Source of the DNA: Myxococcales bacterium | GTDB taxonomy: Bacteria > Myxococcota > UBA796 > SXON01 | Length of the DNA stretch: 64,000 nt | Assembly (NCBI GenBank): GCA_009692585.1 | Contig: SHYX01000017.1 | Coordinates: 1 to 64,000, forward strand | Direction of reading: 5' to 3' | Shown here: piece by piece, positions 52,769 to 64,000 of the stretch | Numbering within the stretch: the first letter of the stretch is position 1 | How the letters are laid out: each line of letters opens with the position of its first letter | The notes under the pieces: model-generated | Databases searched by the model: none | What the model saw: only the letters and a program-made list of their open reading frames with translations | Told to the model about the DNA's origin: nothing | Program-made: the position numbers and the translations under genes

Positions 52769-53788
52769 CTTCTGAGCGGAGATCGACATCGTCTGTTCGA
52801 GCTGTACGACGCCGGCACACACTCGCTTCAGGACCTCTCCACCCATGCGCGGGCGGCCGGGCTGCGGACGCGCAAGGAAGGCGTCCTCTCGGTCAGCAGC
52901 GTGCGCCTCGCGCTGGGGAACCCGCGGTACGGCGGGTGGTTCAAGTGGGGCGGCAAGGTGTACCGAAGCAGCGACCCGGCGATCGTGAGCGCGGAGCTGT
53001 GGCAGCGTGTGCAGGATCGCCTCGAAGGCAAGCCGATGACCCGCCCGGGAGCGCGGGGCTTCGCGTTCGGAGGCTTCGTCACCTGTGGCTTCTGCCACAG
53101 CGCAGTGACGCCGGAGACCCACAAGGGGCACGTCTACTACCGGTGCTTCCGAAGGTGCCGGGGCCAGTCCTATACCCGTGAGGAACGCCTGCGCGAGCTC
53201 TTCGGGGGGCTCGGGCGCCCGCTCCGGATGATCGAGGAGAACGCGAGGCTCGTCGCGGAGAAGCTCAAGGAGTCCAGGCGCATGATCGTCGATGAGCAGG
53301 TGCAGAAGCTCACCACGCTGCGGACGCGCTTCGACCGCCTCGGCGGCCTCATCGACCGGGCCTACGAGGAGAAGCTCGACGGCCGGATCGACGACGCCTT
53401 CTTCAACCGCAAGCGCAACGAGTGGGAGATCGAGCGCGCGCAGCTCCAGGGAGAGATGGAGCGGCTCGCTCAGACCGACGCCCGATCGCTCGATACCGCC
53501 CTCCGCCTGTTCGAACTCGCAAACATGGCGTATGACCTATACATCCGCCAAGAGGTCCCACAGCAGCGCATCCTGCTCGATCTGGTCACTTCGAACTGCA
53601 AATTGTTCGAGGGCCAGGTCGAGGCTGACTACCGGAAACCCTTCGACATCCTCGTAGAACTCGCGAGGGCCGAAAGTGAAACGCCCTCCGGATCAGGCGA
53701 TCCGGAGGGTGTTCATACGGTATGGTCGGGGCGACAGGATTCGAACTTGCGACTTCTTGGTCCCAAACCAAGCGCTCTACCAGGCTGA
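52769..53788 (+). pseudogene. Truncated large serine recombinase (catalytic domain missing)
   Basis: From 52769 the open frame reads FELYDAGTHSLQDLSTHARA, then LALGNPRYGGWFKWGGKVY and IVSAELWQRVQDRLEGK, the Recombinase domain of large serine integrases. A zinc ribbon FVTCGFCHSAVTP...YYRC and a long coiled coil (about 53180-53500) follow, then VTSNCKLFEG...YRKPFDILVEL near the usual end. The N-terminal resolvase catalytic domain (about 130 residues) is absent and the frame is closed just upstream by a stop at 52766. After DILVEL the frame has no stop of its own and runs antisense into tRNA-Pro until 53788. The protein cannot recombine DNA. Confidence 0.85.
53684..53709 (-). terminator. Hairpin downstream of tRNA-Pro
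   Basis: An 11-bp perfect inverted repeat (CCCTCCGGATC, loop of four, GATCCGGAGGG) lies 13 bases past the CCA end of tRNA-Pro. It is followed in the tRNA direction by CGTTTCACTTTC, a weakly T-rich stretch. It probably ends the tRNA transcript. Confidence 0.55.
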
Positions 53789-53799
53789 GCTACGCCCCG
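53723..53799 (-). tRNA. tRNA-Pro (anticodon UGG)
   Basis: Read on the minus strand it has a 7-bp acceptor stem (CGGGGCG with CGCCCCG), D arm with AGCCTGGTA, anticodon stem CTTGG/CCAAG with loop TTTGGGA giving anticodon TGG, T loop TTCGAAT, discriminator A and encoded CCA. The T stem (GCAAG/CCTGT) has an A-C mismatch at its fourth pair, where GCAGG would pair. The truncated recombinase frame reads into its 3' end from the other strand. Confidence 0.9.
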
Positions 53800-53808
53800 A
53801 AGCGCGGC

Positions 53809-53836
53809 AGCTAACCAACCCGAGAACGAAGTCCAA
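53809..53836 (-). promoter_or_regulatory. Candidate promoter for tRNA-Pro
   Basis: On the minus strand TTGGAC (53831-53836) and TTAGCT (53809-53814) are 16 bases apart, and the tRNA begins 9 bases after the second element. This is a reasonable sigma-70-like pair, but such short matches occur by chance. Confidence 0.3.
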
Positions 53837-53864
53837 CCTGAACCATCGTGTATCGCACCCTGTA

Positions 53865-55493
53865 TCACTTCGCCAGGGCGGCCTCGATGGCGCGAGCGGC
53901 GTACACGCCCGAGCCCAACGCACCGGTGATACCGTGGCCGGACCTCGTCGACGCCCCGCATAAGTACAGCCCCGGCACGCCGCTGGCGCACCCAGGGCGG
54001 TTGCCGAGAAACTGCCCCGGCGTGGCCGCCAGCCCGTAGCCGCTTCCCCCCGACGCGCCGGTGAACCGGGTGTGGGTGACGGGCGTGGCGCTCTCCTGAT
54101 GAACGACGTTGGCCGTCGAGCCTGGGAAGAGCCCTTCCAGCCGGCCCACGAGGTTTGCCTCGATCGCGGCCTTGTGCCCCTGGTACACCGCGGACTTACG
54201 GTAATGGGGAGCCCGGGCGTCCGAGTCCGATACATTCCATGCGTCAAGACGTGCTGGCATCAACGCCATGATTTCAACTGTGTCCACGCCGGGTGGGGCG
54301 TGGCCGGGCGTCCCAGGATCCTTGAGAGTGGCGCTGGTGATATAGCAGCCGCGCACCGGCGGGAGGGGTCCGGCCTGCCCCTCGGCATACAGCGCATCGA
54401 AGTCGTAGCCGTCGAACTGCCAGTAGTTCGTGGCCGCCATGCCGAGGGCGCGGAGATCGGTGCGGACCGCGAGGCAGGTCAGGAAGATCGCACCGCCCAT
54501 CTCCCAGGCCTGGGCGCGCTCGCGGAGTCCGGGCGGCGCCGCCTCCCCCGGTAGCAACTCCAGCACCGTACGCTTGATGTCCGCGTTGCTCACGACAACG
54601 GGAGCCCGCACTTCCGCGACCTGCCCATGCGGTCCGCGGTACCGGACGCCCACGGCACGCCCACCCTCCACGAGGACGCTCTCGACAGCGTGACGGAGGT
54701 GGATGGACCCACCCAGGGCCTCGATGCGCGCCGCAAGCCCATCGGCGATGACCTGGCCACCGCCGCGCGGGTAGTAGGCGCCGTCGAAGTAGTGATTCGC
54801 GAGCCCGCAATGCAACATCAGGCTCACCCGTCCCGGGGCGACGCCGTAGTCACCGTTCTGGCCGGCGATGACCGCGCGCAACTGAGGATTCTCGGTGACA
54901 GATTCGAGAAACGCACCCAGCGTGACGCTTTTATTTGCGGCTGCGAGCCGCCCAGAGGTCGCGACCTCCCACAAGAAGCGCCAGCCCCTGGGGGCCTCGG
55001 GCCGACCCAACTGCCGGACCTCTCGACACATTCGCATGTATCGATCAATTCCGGAAATCTCCTTGGGAAACATCTCGATAAGTCGATCGCGATACAGCTC
55101 GGGCGAAGCCGGAATCCTGAATTTGAAGTCAGGGAAGATCAGCTCGTCGAAGCCGTCCGGGTCCAGCGGCCGCCAGTCGACCGCGACCCCCACCTCGTCC
55201 AACACCCTCGGGACGCGACCACCCGGGCCGCACCCACCAACGTAGTGCAGCCCGATGTCGAACGCGTACCGGTCGACCCCCACTGAGCGCGAAAACATGG
55301 TGGCGCACCCGCCGGCTACGTAGTGGGCATCGAGCACCACCACCCGCCGCCCCCCCTGGGCCAGCCGCGCCGCCGTCATCAGGCCGCCGAGGCCCGCGCC
55401 GATGATGACGACGTCACCGCCCCCGGGAGGCGTGGCGCGCACGCGCGCCGCGGTGTTTTCGGTCGGCACGTGCACGGTGTCGTTCACAACCAC
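53865..55493 (-). CDS. FAD-dependent desaturase/isomerase of the CrtI/CrtISO/retinol saturase group
   Basis: The 542-residue protein has an N-terminal FAD motif VVIIGAGLGGLMTAARLAQGG (about residues 28-48), followed by VVVLDAHYVAGGCATMFSR, and C-terminal LYLCGASTRSGHGITGALGSGVYAA, the C-terminal FAD-contact region of carotenoid desaturases and isomerases. FDIGLHYVGGCGPGG and YYPRGGGQVIADGLA are shared with CrtISO and all-trans-retinol 13,14-reductases. It probably acts on a polyene or other long-chain lipid, with no partner carotenoid genes here. The tRNA-Pro follows 65 bases downstream on the same strand. Confidence 0.85.
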   Translation of the reverse strand: MVVNDTVHVPTENTAARVRATPPGGGDVVIIGAGLGGLMTAARLAQGGRRVVVLDAHYVAGGCATMFSRSVGVDRYAFDIGLHYVGGCGPGGRVPRVLDEVGVAVDWRPLDPDGFDELIFPDFKFRIPASPELYRDRLIEMFPKEISGIDRYMRMCREVRQLGRPEAPRGWRFLWEVATSGRLAAANKSVTLGAFLESVTENPQLRAVIAGQNGDYGVAPGRVSLMLHCGLANHYFDGAYYPRGGGQVIADGLAARIEALGGSIHLRHAVESVLVEGGRAVGVRYRGPHGQVAEVRAPVVVSNADIKRTVLELLPGEAAPPGLRERAQAWEMGGAIFLTCLAVRTDLRALGMAATNYWQFDGYDFDALYAEGQAGPLPPVRGCYITSATLKDPGTPGHAPPGVDTVEIMALMPARLDAWNVSDSDARAPHYRKSAVYQGHKAAIEANLVGRLEGLFPGSTANVVHQESATPVTHTRFTGASGGSGYGLAATPGQFLGNRPGCASGVPGLYLCGASTRSGHGITGALGSGVYAARAIEAALAK

Positions 55494-55546
55494 CCCCGTA
55501 GGGGGTCTATCCCGCGTGATACGGCGGCCACACTCACGGGCTCCGT

Positions 55547-59242
<3,696 letters not shown>

Positions 59243-59249
59243 TCCAATA

Positions 59250-60083
59250 TCAGCCCGGCTGAACCTCGCCGGTGACACACACGTTCGTGCGACGCAGCTG
59301 GAAGTGGTGGCCGGCGGCGCTCTGCAGCGGGCCCGACTCGAAGGTGACACGCCCTGGCAGGGGCAGCGGCGCCAGGAAGCGCGCGTGGATGACACACGGC
59401 CGGGCCGCGTCCAGATCGAGCTCGGCAAGCGCGCGGGCGAGCGCCCACCACCCGTGCGCGATCGGGCGCTTGAAGCCGAACAGCCTCGCGCTCCAAAGGT
59501 ACAGATGGATGGGGTTGTTGTCACCGCTGACCGCGGCGTAGCGGCGGCCCTGATCGGCGGGGATCGACCAGACCACCGACCGATCGAGGGTCCATGCGCC
59601 TGGTTGCGGCCGGGGCCGCTTGACCCCATCCCCGGCCCGCGCGCGGGAGAGAATCGTCGTTACCCCATACCACACGTCCTCGCCCGCCACGCTGACGGCG
59701 GCATGCAGATCGAACTCGATTCCCTTGCGCACCACGCGACTGCCATCCACCCAGGCTCGTCCGCTGAGGGCTTCGCCGTTCCGGATCGGCCGGCGCACCT
59801 CGATGCGCTGCTCGGTGTGCAGGATGCCGAGCACCGGGAGCGGGAACGCCGCGTCGGTGAGCACCGCCAACTGAAGACCGCGGGTGAGCACATCGGGGTA
59901 GGTCGGTGGCAGGAACCCCGCGTCCGGAAATCCACACACCCCACGATAGGTTGCCGCGCTCCCTGGGAGCGTCTCGGCCCACGCTTCAATCCGGGGAATC
60001 TCGCCGTCGCCGCGCTTGCGGGGCAGCGCCACGGACACCAGGGACACCGACGGCGGAACGGGGAATCGCCGCGGAGCGTTCAC
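59250..60083 (-). CDS. MaoC-like dehydratase-domain protein (double hotdog)
   Basis: The GTG at 60083 overlaps the stop of the preceding gene (GTGA), giving 277 residues. The second half has the hydratase motif AAVSGDNNPIHLYLWSARLFGFKRPIAHGWW, with Asp and His of the hydratase-2 site (D-x5-H type). The first half reads as a hotdog domain lacking this motif (LQLAVLTDAAFPLPVLGILH, then IEVRRPIRNGEALSGRAW). R-specific enoyl-CoA hydratase activity on 2-enoyl thioesters is the best guess. The upstream partner is an unrecognised protein, and the two are translationally coupled. Confidence 0.8.
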   Translation of the reverse strand: MNAPRRFPVPPSVSLVSVALPRKRGDGEIPRIEAWAETLPGSAATYRGVCGFPDAGFLPPTYPDVLTRGLQLAVLTDAAFPLPVLGILHTEQRIEVRRPIRNGEALSGRAWVDGSRVVRKGIEFDLHAAVSVAGEDVWYGVTTILSRARAGDGVKRPRPQPGAWTLDRSVVWSIPADQGRRYAAVSGDNNPIHLYLWSARLFGFKRPIAHGWWALARALAELDLDAARPCVIHARFLAPLPLPGRVTFESGPLQSAAGHHFQLRRTNVCVTGEVQPG

Positions 60084-61867
60084 CCCCACGGATGCTCCTG
60101 CCGCCAGGCCTCGGGCCACGCCGAACCGCGGTTGCCCGGAATCTCCCTGCCGTCGCCGTCGACGACGAAGTTCCCCTGGTCGGCAAAAGCACGCTCGCCG
60201 TTGACCCGGCCGTCGCGGCTGCGCATCGGCTCGTTGGTCGTGCCGCGGCGCAGCGACACCACCTCGTGGGGACCGGCCCGGAGATCGACCAGGGCCCCCT
60301 TGCGTGCCCGGCTCTGCAGCTGCTCCTCGTTGCCGATGGGGTCGGCGACGGTCTTGGCCTTGAGCGTCCACACCAGCAGCGATGTCGGTGTGCGTTCGCC
60401 GAACGCGCCCGCCAGCAGGTCCGCGTACCCGTGGAACTGTTTGCCGACATCGTTCTGGTTGACCGGCCCGGCCATGAGGCAGATGCCCGCCAGCAGATCA
60501 CACCCGTCGGGAATCTCGATGCACCCCGACAGCTCGCACAACAGCGCCGAGCGGGCCGCGGCGGCGCCGAAGCCCCGGACGGCGTGGGTGAAGTCGAGGC
60601 CAGCCGCCTCGATCTCCGGACGCGACAGTCCGCCGACGTAGATGCGCTGTCCAGCCAGGGCAAAGGCCTTCTTTCCTCGTGCCGCGTTCTTGCTCAGCGC
60701 CCGGAGCATGGGCAGATCCGCCCACAGCGGCAGGTGCGCGACGATGCGGTCGGTGATGGCTTCAAGCTCGCTGCGCACGGTGCGCAGGCGCTCCTTGCCG
60801 CCCGGGGTGAGGACGTCGATGCGCTCCATCAGCAACAACCGTTTGGCCTCCTCGCGGTCGATCCCGGTCCAGTGGCAGAACGCGTTGTACCCGGCGCGGC
60901 CGGCCATCTCCACGAGCTCGGGCGGGACATCCATGTCCTGCCGGGTCTGGTAGGGTGCGGGGGCCTTGTCTTCGGCGTTGACGCCGGGCTGGATGCGCTC
61001 CGACCGGAGCGAGAGCAGGGTGGCGCCCAGCTTCCGACAGAGGGCCGGCGGCAGCGGGAACGGGGAGGAGACGGTGCCCACCTGGGCGATGAGCCCCACC
61101 CGCCAACCGGCGGCGCGCAGCGCGGTGCCAAGCCCGCACAGCGACTCGATCTCGGCGATCACCGCGGTGTTCTGTTGTTGCCACACCGCGCCGGAGAATG
61201 GCTGCATCAGGACGTTCGCCCGTCGTCTGCCCCCGGACGCCAAGACCGCCGCCCGCTCGATCGCGTCGGCCCAGATGCCCACGTGGAGGTGTTGCAGGTA
61301 GCCGATGGTGGGGATGTCGTCGGCCTGGCGGAACCGCTTGTCCCACGCTCGTTTGGGGACCGTGTACAGGGACGAGACGCTCTGGTGACCGATGAACGTC
61401 AACAAGAACGTGAACGGCGTTCGATAGGGTCGCGTCAGCGCGATGTGCGTGTACGCAGCGCCGTCCAAGACCAGGCGATCGATCCCCTGGAGCCGGCGCA
61501 GGAGCGGGACGAGCCGCGCCGAGTCGTCCGGGCCGAGGGTGACCTGACGGTGGCCGGTGTAGTTGGTCGACTGGCGGGAGCAGAGCACGCCGAGGGCGGC
61601 CTCTTCGAAGAGTTCGCCCTCGGTGGCGCTGGCGCCGAGGACGAAAGACGCGGGCGACTCCAGCTCGAAGAGCGCCGACGCGAGCGCCGCTTCCTCCCGG
61701 GTGAGTGATGGCCGGGTCCGGTAGCCGACGGGGCTCGGGCTCTCCAGGTCGTCGGGGAGCCCGTACCGATCGCGGCGCTCGCCGGACGCGGCGAATCGGG
61801 CGCCGCGCCCAACGCGCTGGGCGGGCGGCGGCAGAGGAATCGGGACCAGATGACACGCCTTCTGCAT
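60080..61867 (-). CDS. Unrecognised 595-aa protein
   Basis: No family recognised. The 595-residue soluble protein has long conserved-looking blocks (LESPASFVLGASATEGELFEEAALG, GYLQHLHVGIWADAIERAA, VLMQPFSGAVWQQQNT, FIGHQSVSS and QNDVGKQFHGYADLLAGAFGERTP) and a C-terminal RSRDGRVNGERAFADQGNFV stretch. A 20-residue segment WRVGLIAQVGTVSSPFPLPP suggests a Rossmann-like core. It lies 9 bases after the subtilase gene and its stop overlaps the MaoC-like start, so it probably works with that enzyme on an acyl substrate. There is no signal peptide. Confidence 0.6.
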   Translation of the reverse strand: MQKACHLVPIPLPPPAQRVGRGARFAASGERRDRYGLPDDLESPSPVGYRTRPSLTREEAALASALFELESPASFVLGASATEGELFEEAALGVLCSRQSTNYTGHRQVTLGPDDSARLVPLLRRLQGIDRLVLDGAAYTHIALTRPYRTPFTFLLTFIGHQSVSSLYTVPKRAWDKRFRQADDIPTIGYLQHLHVGIWADAIERAAVLASGGRRRANVLMQPFSGAVWQQQNTAVIAEIESLCGLGTALRAAGWRVGLIAQVGTVSSPFPLPPALCRKLGATLLSLRSERIQPGVNAEDKAPAPYQTRQDMDVPPELVEMAGRAGYNAFCHWTGIDREEAKRLLLMERIDVLTPGGKERLRTVRSELEAITDRIVAHLPLWADLPMLRALSKNAARGKKAFALAGQRIYVGGLSRPEIEAAGLDFTHAVRGFGAAAARSALLCELSGCIEIPDGCDLLAGICLMAGPVNQNDVGKQFHGYADLLAGAFGERTPTSLLVWTLKAKTVADPIGNEEQLQSRARKGALVDLRAGPHEVVSLRRGTTNEPMRSRDGRVNGERAFADQGNFVVDGDGREIPGNRGSAWPEAWRQEHPWG

Positions 61868-61876
61868 CGGCGTCGC

Positions 61877-63667
61877 CTACCCGCCCGCGCGGCGGCAAAG
61901 CAGGGCGATGGCGATGACAGCGGCGCCACCGAGGCCGAATCCTCCCCGGCCGGTCGCGCAACCGGCGGGTTCCTCCGCGGGCCGTGCGTCTCCGTCACCC
62001 TGCTCGGCGACTACGAGGGGCTCTTCGACGACGGCGACGTTCTGGACCGGGCTCCACGCGCCGAGGCCCCAGGTGTCCTCGGCGGCGACCTGCCAATGCA
62101 CGACGTCGCCGACAGCCACCTTCCCTTCCAGGTCCACATGGTGATCGCGAGTGTCGAACTCCGTTGCCAGTAACGAGTCGACGCCGTCGAGCCACCAGCG
62201 AACGGTGGTGAACTGCACGTCCCCATCGGGGTCGACGGCCGGCTCCCACGCCAGGATGACGCGGTCGGCGTAGGCGGCGTCGCGCACCAGGATCGGCGTC
62301 GGCGCCGCCGGGGCCGTGGCCGCGACCGCAGCCACCGCGGCGCCCGCATCGATCCGGCCGTACCCGTAGTAGGGGCTCCACCCGTCCTGGTCCCACGCGC
62401 CGTTCTGCACGTCCACCTTCGCCGCGGTGTCGGCGAGCACCGAACGCACCTGCTTGGCGGTCAGGCGGGGGTTGGCCTCCAACATCAGGGCGACCACCCC
62501 CGACACCACCGGCGTCGCGCCGCTGGTGCCCGAGAACCCCTCCCAGAAGCCGTCGTCGCCGCCATAGTTGCCGTAGCCCCCGGACGTCAGGTCCGTCGTC
62601 AGCAGCGTGGTGGGTGCGGCCAGGCCGAGCGGCCGCCCGTAGTTGCTGTACGACGCCCGCTGATCCCACCACTCCAGGGCCGCGACCACCAACGCCTTGT
62701 TGTTCGACAGCATCGCGTCGCCGGAGTTGTCGCAATTGTCGTTGCCGGCGGCGAATACGACCACCGAGCCGAGCCCCCCGCGGCCCTCGTCCTCCGCGTA
62801 CGCGAACATCTCGGAAAACACCTCGGCGGCGGGCACGCCCTGGCAGCCGTAAAACCCCCAGGAGTTGGACAGCACGCCCGCGCCGGCATCGACCGCCTCG
62901 GCAAAGGCCTCGTAGAGGTCAGACGTGCTGGTGTCGCCGCCGATGAGGCGGATCGCGTAGACATCGGACGCCCAAGCCACGCCGCTCACGCCGTAGCCGT
63001 TGTCGCCGATCGCCGCCGCAATGCCGGCCACTCCGGTGCCGTGGGGGGCGCCGTCGTCGGCCCCGGGACTCGGATCTTCGTCGTGATCGACGTAGTCATG
63101 CCCAGGAATCACCAGGAGATCGGGGTGGTCGAGCTGGACGCCGGTGTCGATGACCGCAATCGTCACGCCGGCCCCGGTGGCGACGGTCCAGGCTTCGGGC
63201 GCGTTGATGTCGACATCGGCGATGCGTCCGCCCTGGCCGGTGTTGTCGAGGTGCCACTGCTGGGCGTACCAGGGGTCATCGGGCACGGCGTGCGGAACCA
63301 GTGCCAGCCGCAGGTCGGGGTGCACCCAGTGGACGCCCTCTCGACCATGCAAGGCGCGCGCGAACGCCAGGTCGTCGACGCCCCCTCGGAGCGCGATGCG
63401 GACCAGTCGGCCTCGCAGCGGATGCACCCCCGCGACCTCGGGTAGCGCCGCGATCGCGACCGGGTCGTCCACGCGGGCCACCAGCAGGCCAGTCCGCCCG
63501 CGCACGGTGCCGCCGTCCTGTAAGGCCGCCATCGAGAGCCGTCCGGGGCCCGGTCCCGCAAAGAAGGTGTCGTCACCGGCCCACGAGAGGCCGCACAGGA
63601 GGGTCAACATCGCCGCCAGAGTGTACACTCCCGCCGCCGTGCGCACGCCACTCCTCGTCCTGTTCAT
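61877..63667 (-). CDS. Secreted S8 (subtilisin-family) serine protease
   Basis: The ATG at 63667 gives 596 residues; the ATG at 63610 is an alternative that would avoid overlap with the divergent gene. A signal peptide precedes a propeptide-like region. The catalytic triad is visible: Asp in VIDTGVQLDHPDL (about residue 172), His in GAPHGTGVAGIAAA (about 209) and Ser in SGTSGATPVVSGVVALML (about 382). A fibronectin-like segment (about 500-560) precedes GCATGRGG, a hydrophobic stretch and RRAGG, resembling a MYXO-CTERM anchor. It would degrade proteins outside the cell. The unrecognised protein gene follows after 9 bases. Confidence 0.9.
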   Translation of the reverse strand: MNRTRSGVRTAAGVYTLAAMLTLLCGLSWAGDDTFFAGPGPGRLSMAALQDGGTVRGRTGLLVARVDDPVAIAALPEVAGVHPLRGRLVRIALRGGVDDLAFARALHGREGVHWVHPDLRLALVPHAVPDDPWYAQQWHLDNTGQGGRIADVDINAPEAWTVATGAGVTIAVIDTGVQLDHPDLLVIPGHDYVDHDEDPSPGADDGAPHGTGVAGIAAAIGDNGYGVSGVAWASDVYAIRLIGGDTSTSDLYEAFAEAVDAGAGVLSNSWGFYGCQGVPAAEVFSEMFAYAEDEGRGGLGSVVVFAAGNDNCDNSGDAMLSNNKALVVAALEWWDQRASYSNYGRPLGLAAPTTLLTTDLTSGGYGNYGGDDGFWEGFSGTSGATPVVSGVVALMLEANPRLTAKQVRSVLADTAAKVDVQNGAWDQDGWSPYYGYGRIDAGAAVAAVAATAPAAPTPILVRDAAYADRVILAWEPAVDPDGDVQFTTVRWWLDGVDSLLATEFDTRDHHVDLEGKVAVGDVVHWQVAAEDTWGLGAWSPVQNVAVVEEPLVVAEQGDGDARPAEEPAGCATGRGGFGLGGAAVIAIALLCRRAGG

Positions 63668-64000
63668 CGCTGGCCCGTGGGGCTGCGCGCCGGCGTCGCT
63701 CGTCGTCGGGGGCTCCGAGCCCGCCGAGGTCCTGCCGCCGGGATGCGGGGACGGGGTGCTCGACGCGGATGAGGTGTGCGACGCGGGGGCGGCCAACTCC
63801 GACACCCGGGCCGACGGCTGTCGCACCGACTGCTTCCCGGCTGGCTGCGGCGACGCCGTGGTCGATGCCGGCGAGGGGTGCGACGACGGAGGCGTCCTGG
63901 GCGGGGACGGGTGCTCTGGATCCTGTCAGGCTCAGTCTGGAACGGCCGAGCTCGAGCCCAACGACGAGTGGGATGTCGCGACACCCGCGGGCGCCCTGGT
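63639..64000 (+). CDS. Cys-rich repeat lipoprotein (5' part only)
   Basis: Reading from the GTG at 63639, the first 16 residues are hydrophobic and end near GPWGCAPAS, consistent with a lipoprotein leader. Then come two Myxococcus-type Cys-rich repeats (CGDGVLDADEVCDAG and CGDAVVDAGEGCDDGG...GDGCSGSCQ), followed by LEPNDEWDVATPAGAL, the start of a pre-peptidase C-terminal-like domain. The frame is open at the window edge. Its 5' end overlaps the subtilase 5' end by 29 bases if both starts are right. Confidence 0.75.
   Translation, partial: MRTPLLVLFIAGPWGCAPASLVVGGSEPAEVLPPGCGDGVLDADEVCDAGAANSDTRADGCRTDCFPAGCGDAVVDAGEGCDDGGVLGGDGCSGSCQAQSGTAELEPNDEWDVATPAGAL

Noticed and set aside
53724..53788. 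A protein tail reading QDSNLRLLGPKPSALPG after the recombinase
   Set aside because: It is the translation of the antisense of tRNA-Pro, a common artefact, and not part of the original recombinase.

Overview
The window is about 70% G+C and dense with genes on both strands. It looks like chromosomal DNA of a myxobacterium or close relative (Myxococcota). The evidence is several MopE-type Asp/Cys-rich calcium-binding repeat proteins, a MYXO-CTERM-like tail on the giant beta-helix protein (55547-59242) and possibly on a subtilase, Myxococcus-type Cys-rich repeats at the right edge, many secreted lipoproteins, and FHA/HEAT/PilZ signalling proteins. Housekeeping anchors are speA, a PepF-type oligopeptidase, plsB, purA and a tRNA-Pro.

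Layout. 1-4342: three surface lipoproteins on the minus strand (FG-GAP/ASPIC-UnbV, then two MopE-like), divergent from a polytopic GT-C-like membrane protein (4382-6160). 6161-6748: a block of structured intergenic repeats; a diverged copy lies at 31571-31672. 6749-10427: arginine decarboxylase and oligoendopeptidase F. 10424-12390: a four-gene minus operon (nucleosidase-like, unknown, Rieske, unknown). 12441-16782: a YbaK-like gene, then gene debris (RHS fragment, nucleotidyltransferase remnant, deleted EamA transporter) mixed with a membrane protein, a class III aminotransferase and a glyoxalase. 16841-17911: an unrecognised helical protein built of four repeats.

17940-29794 is the most interesting part. 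On the minus strand, a fatty acyl-AMP ligase, a free acyl carrier protein and a 2015-residue synthase (KS-AT-ACP-KR-DH-AONS) are nearly contiguous. Read literally, they activate a fatty acid, extend it by one malonyl unit, reduce and dehydrate it, and release the enoyl chain by decarboxylative condensation with an amino acid. With serine this would give a 3-keto-4-sphingenine skeleton directly. Diverging from it on the plus strand are a hotdog thioesterase, a small secreted protein, a DpgA-type type III polyketide synthase, a crotonase and a GNAT protein.

29812-44698: two FAD oxidoreductases, an M28 peptidase, a minus operon of FHA, FHA-FHA-TPR, HEAT lipoprotein and PilZ sensor genes, small membrane proteins and PlsB. 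44705-52749: a mini MopE lipoprotein, a secreted clan GH-A glycosidase-like protein, a B12-binding radical SAM protein, a POT transporter with an unusual insert, and purA. 52769-53799: the remains of a large serine recombinase reading into tRNA-Pro, the scar of an integrated element. 53865-64000: a carotenoid desaturase/isomerase-like flavoprotein, the beta-helix/MopE/MYXO-CTERM protein, a MaoC-like protein, an unrecognised 595-residue protein, a secreted subtilase, and the start of a Cys-rich lipoprotein.

Functions are assigned by reading motifs in the translations; no database search was run.
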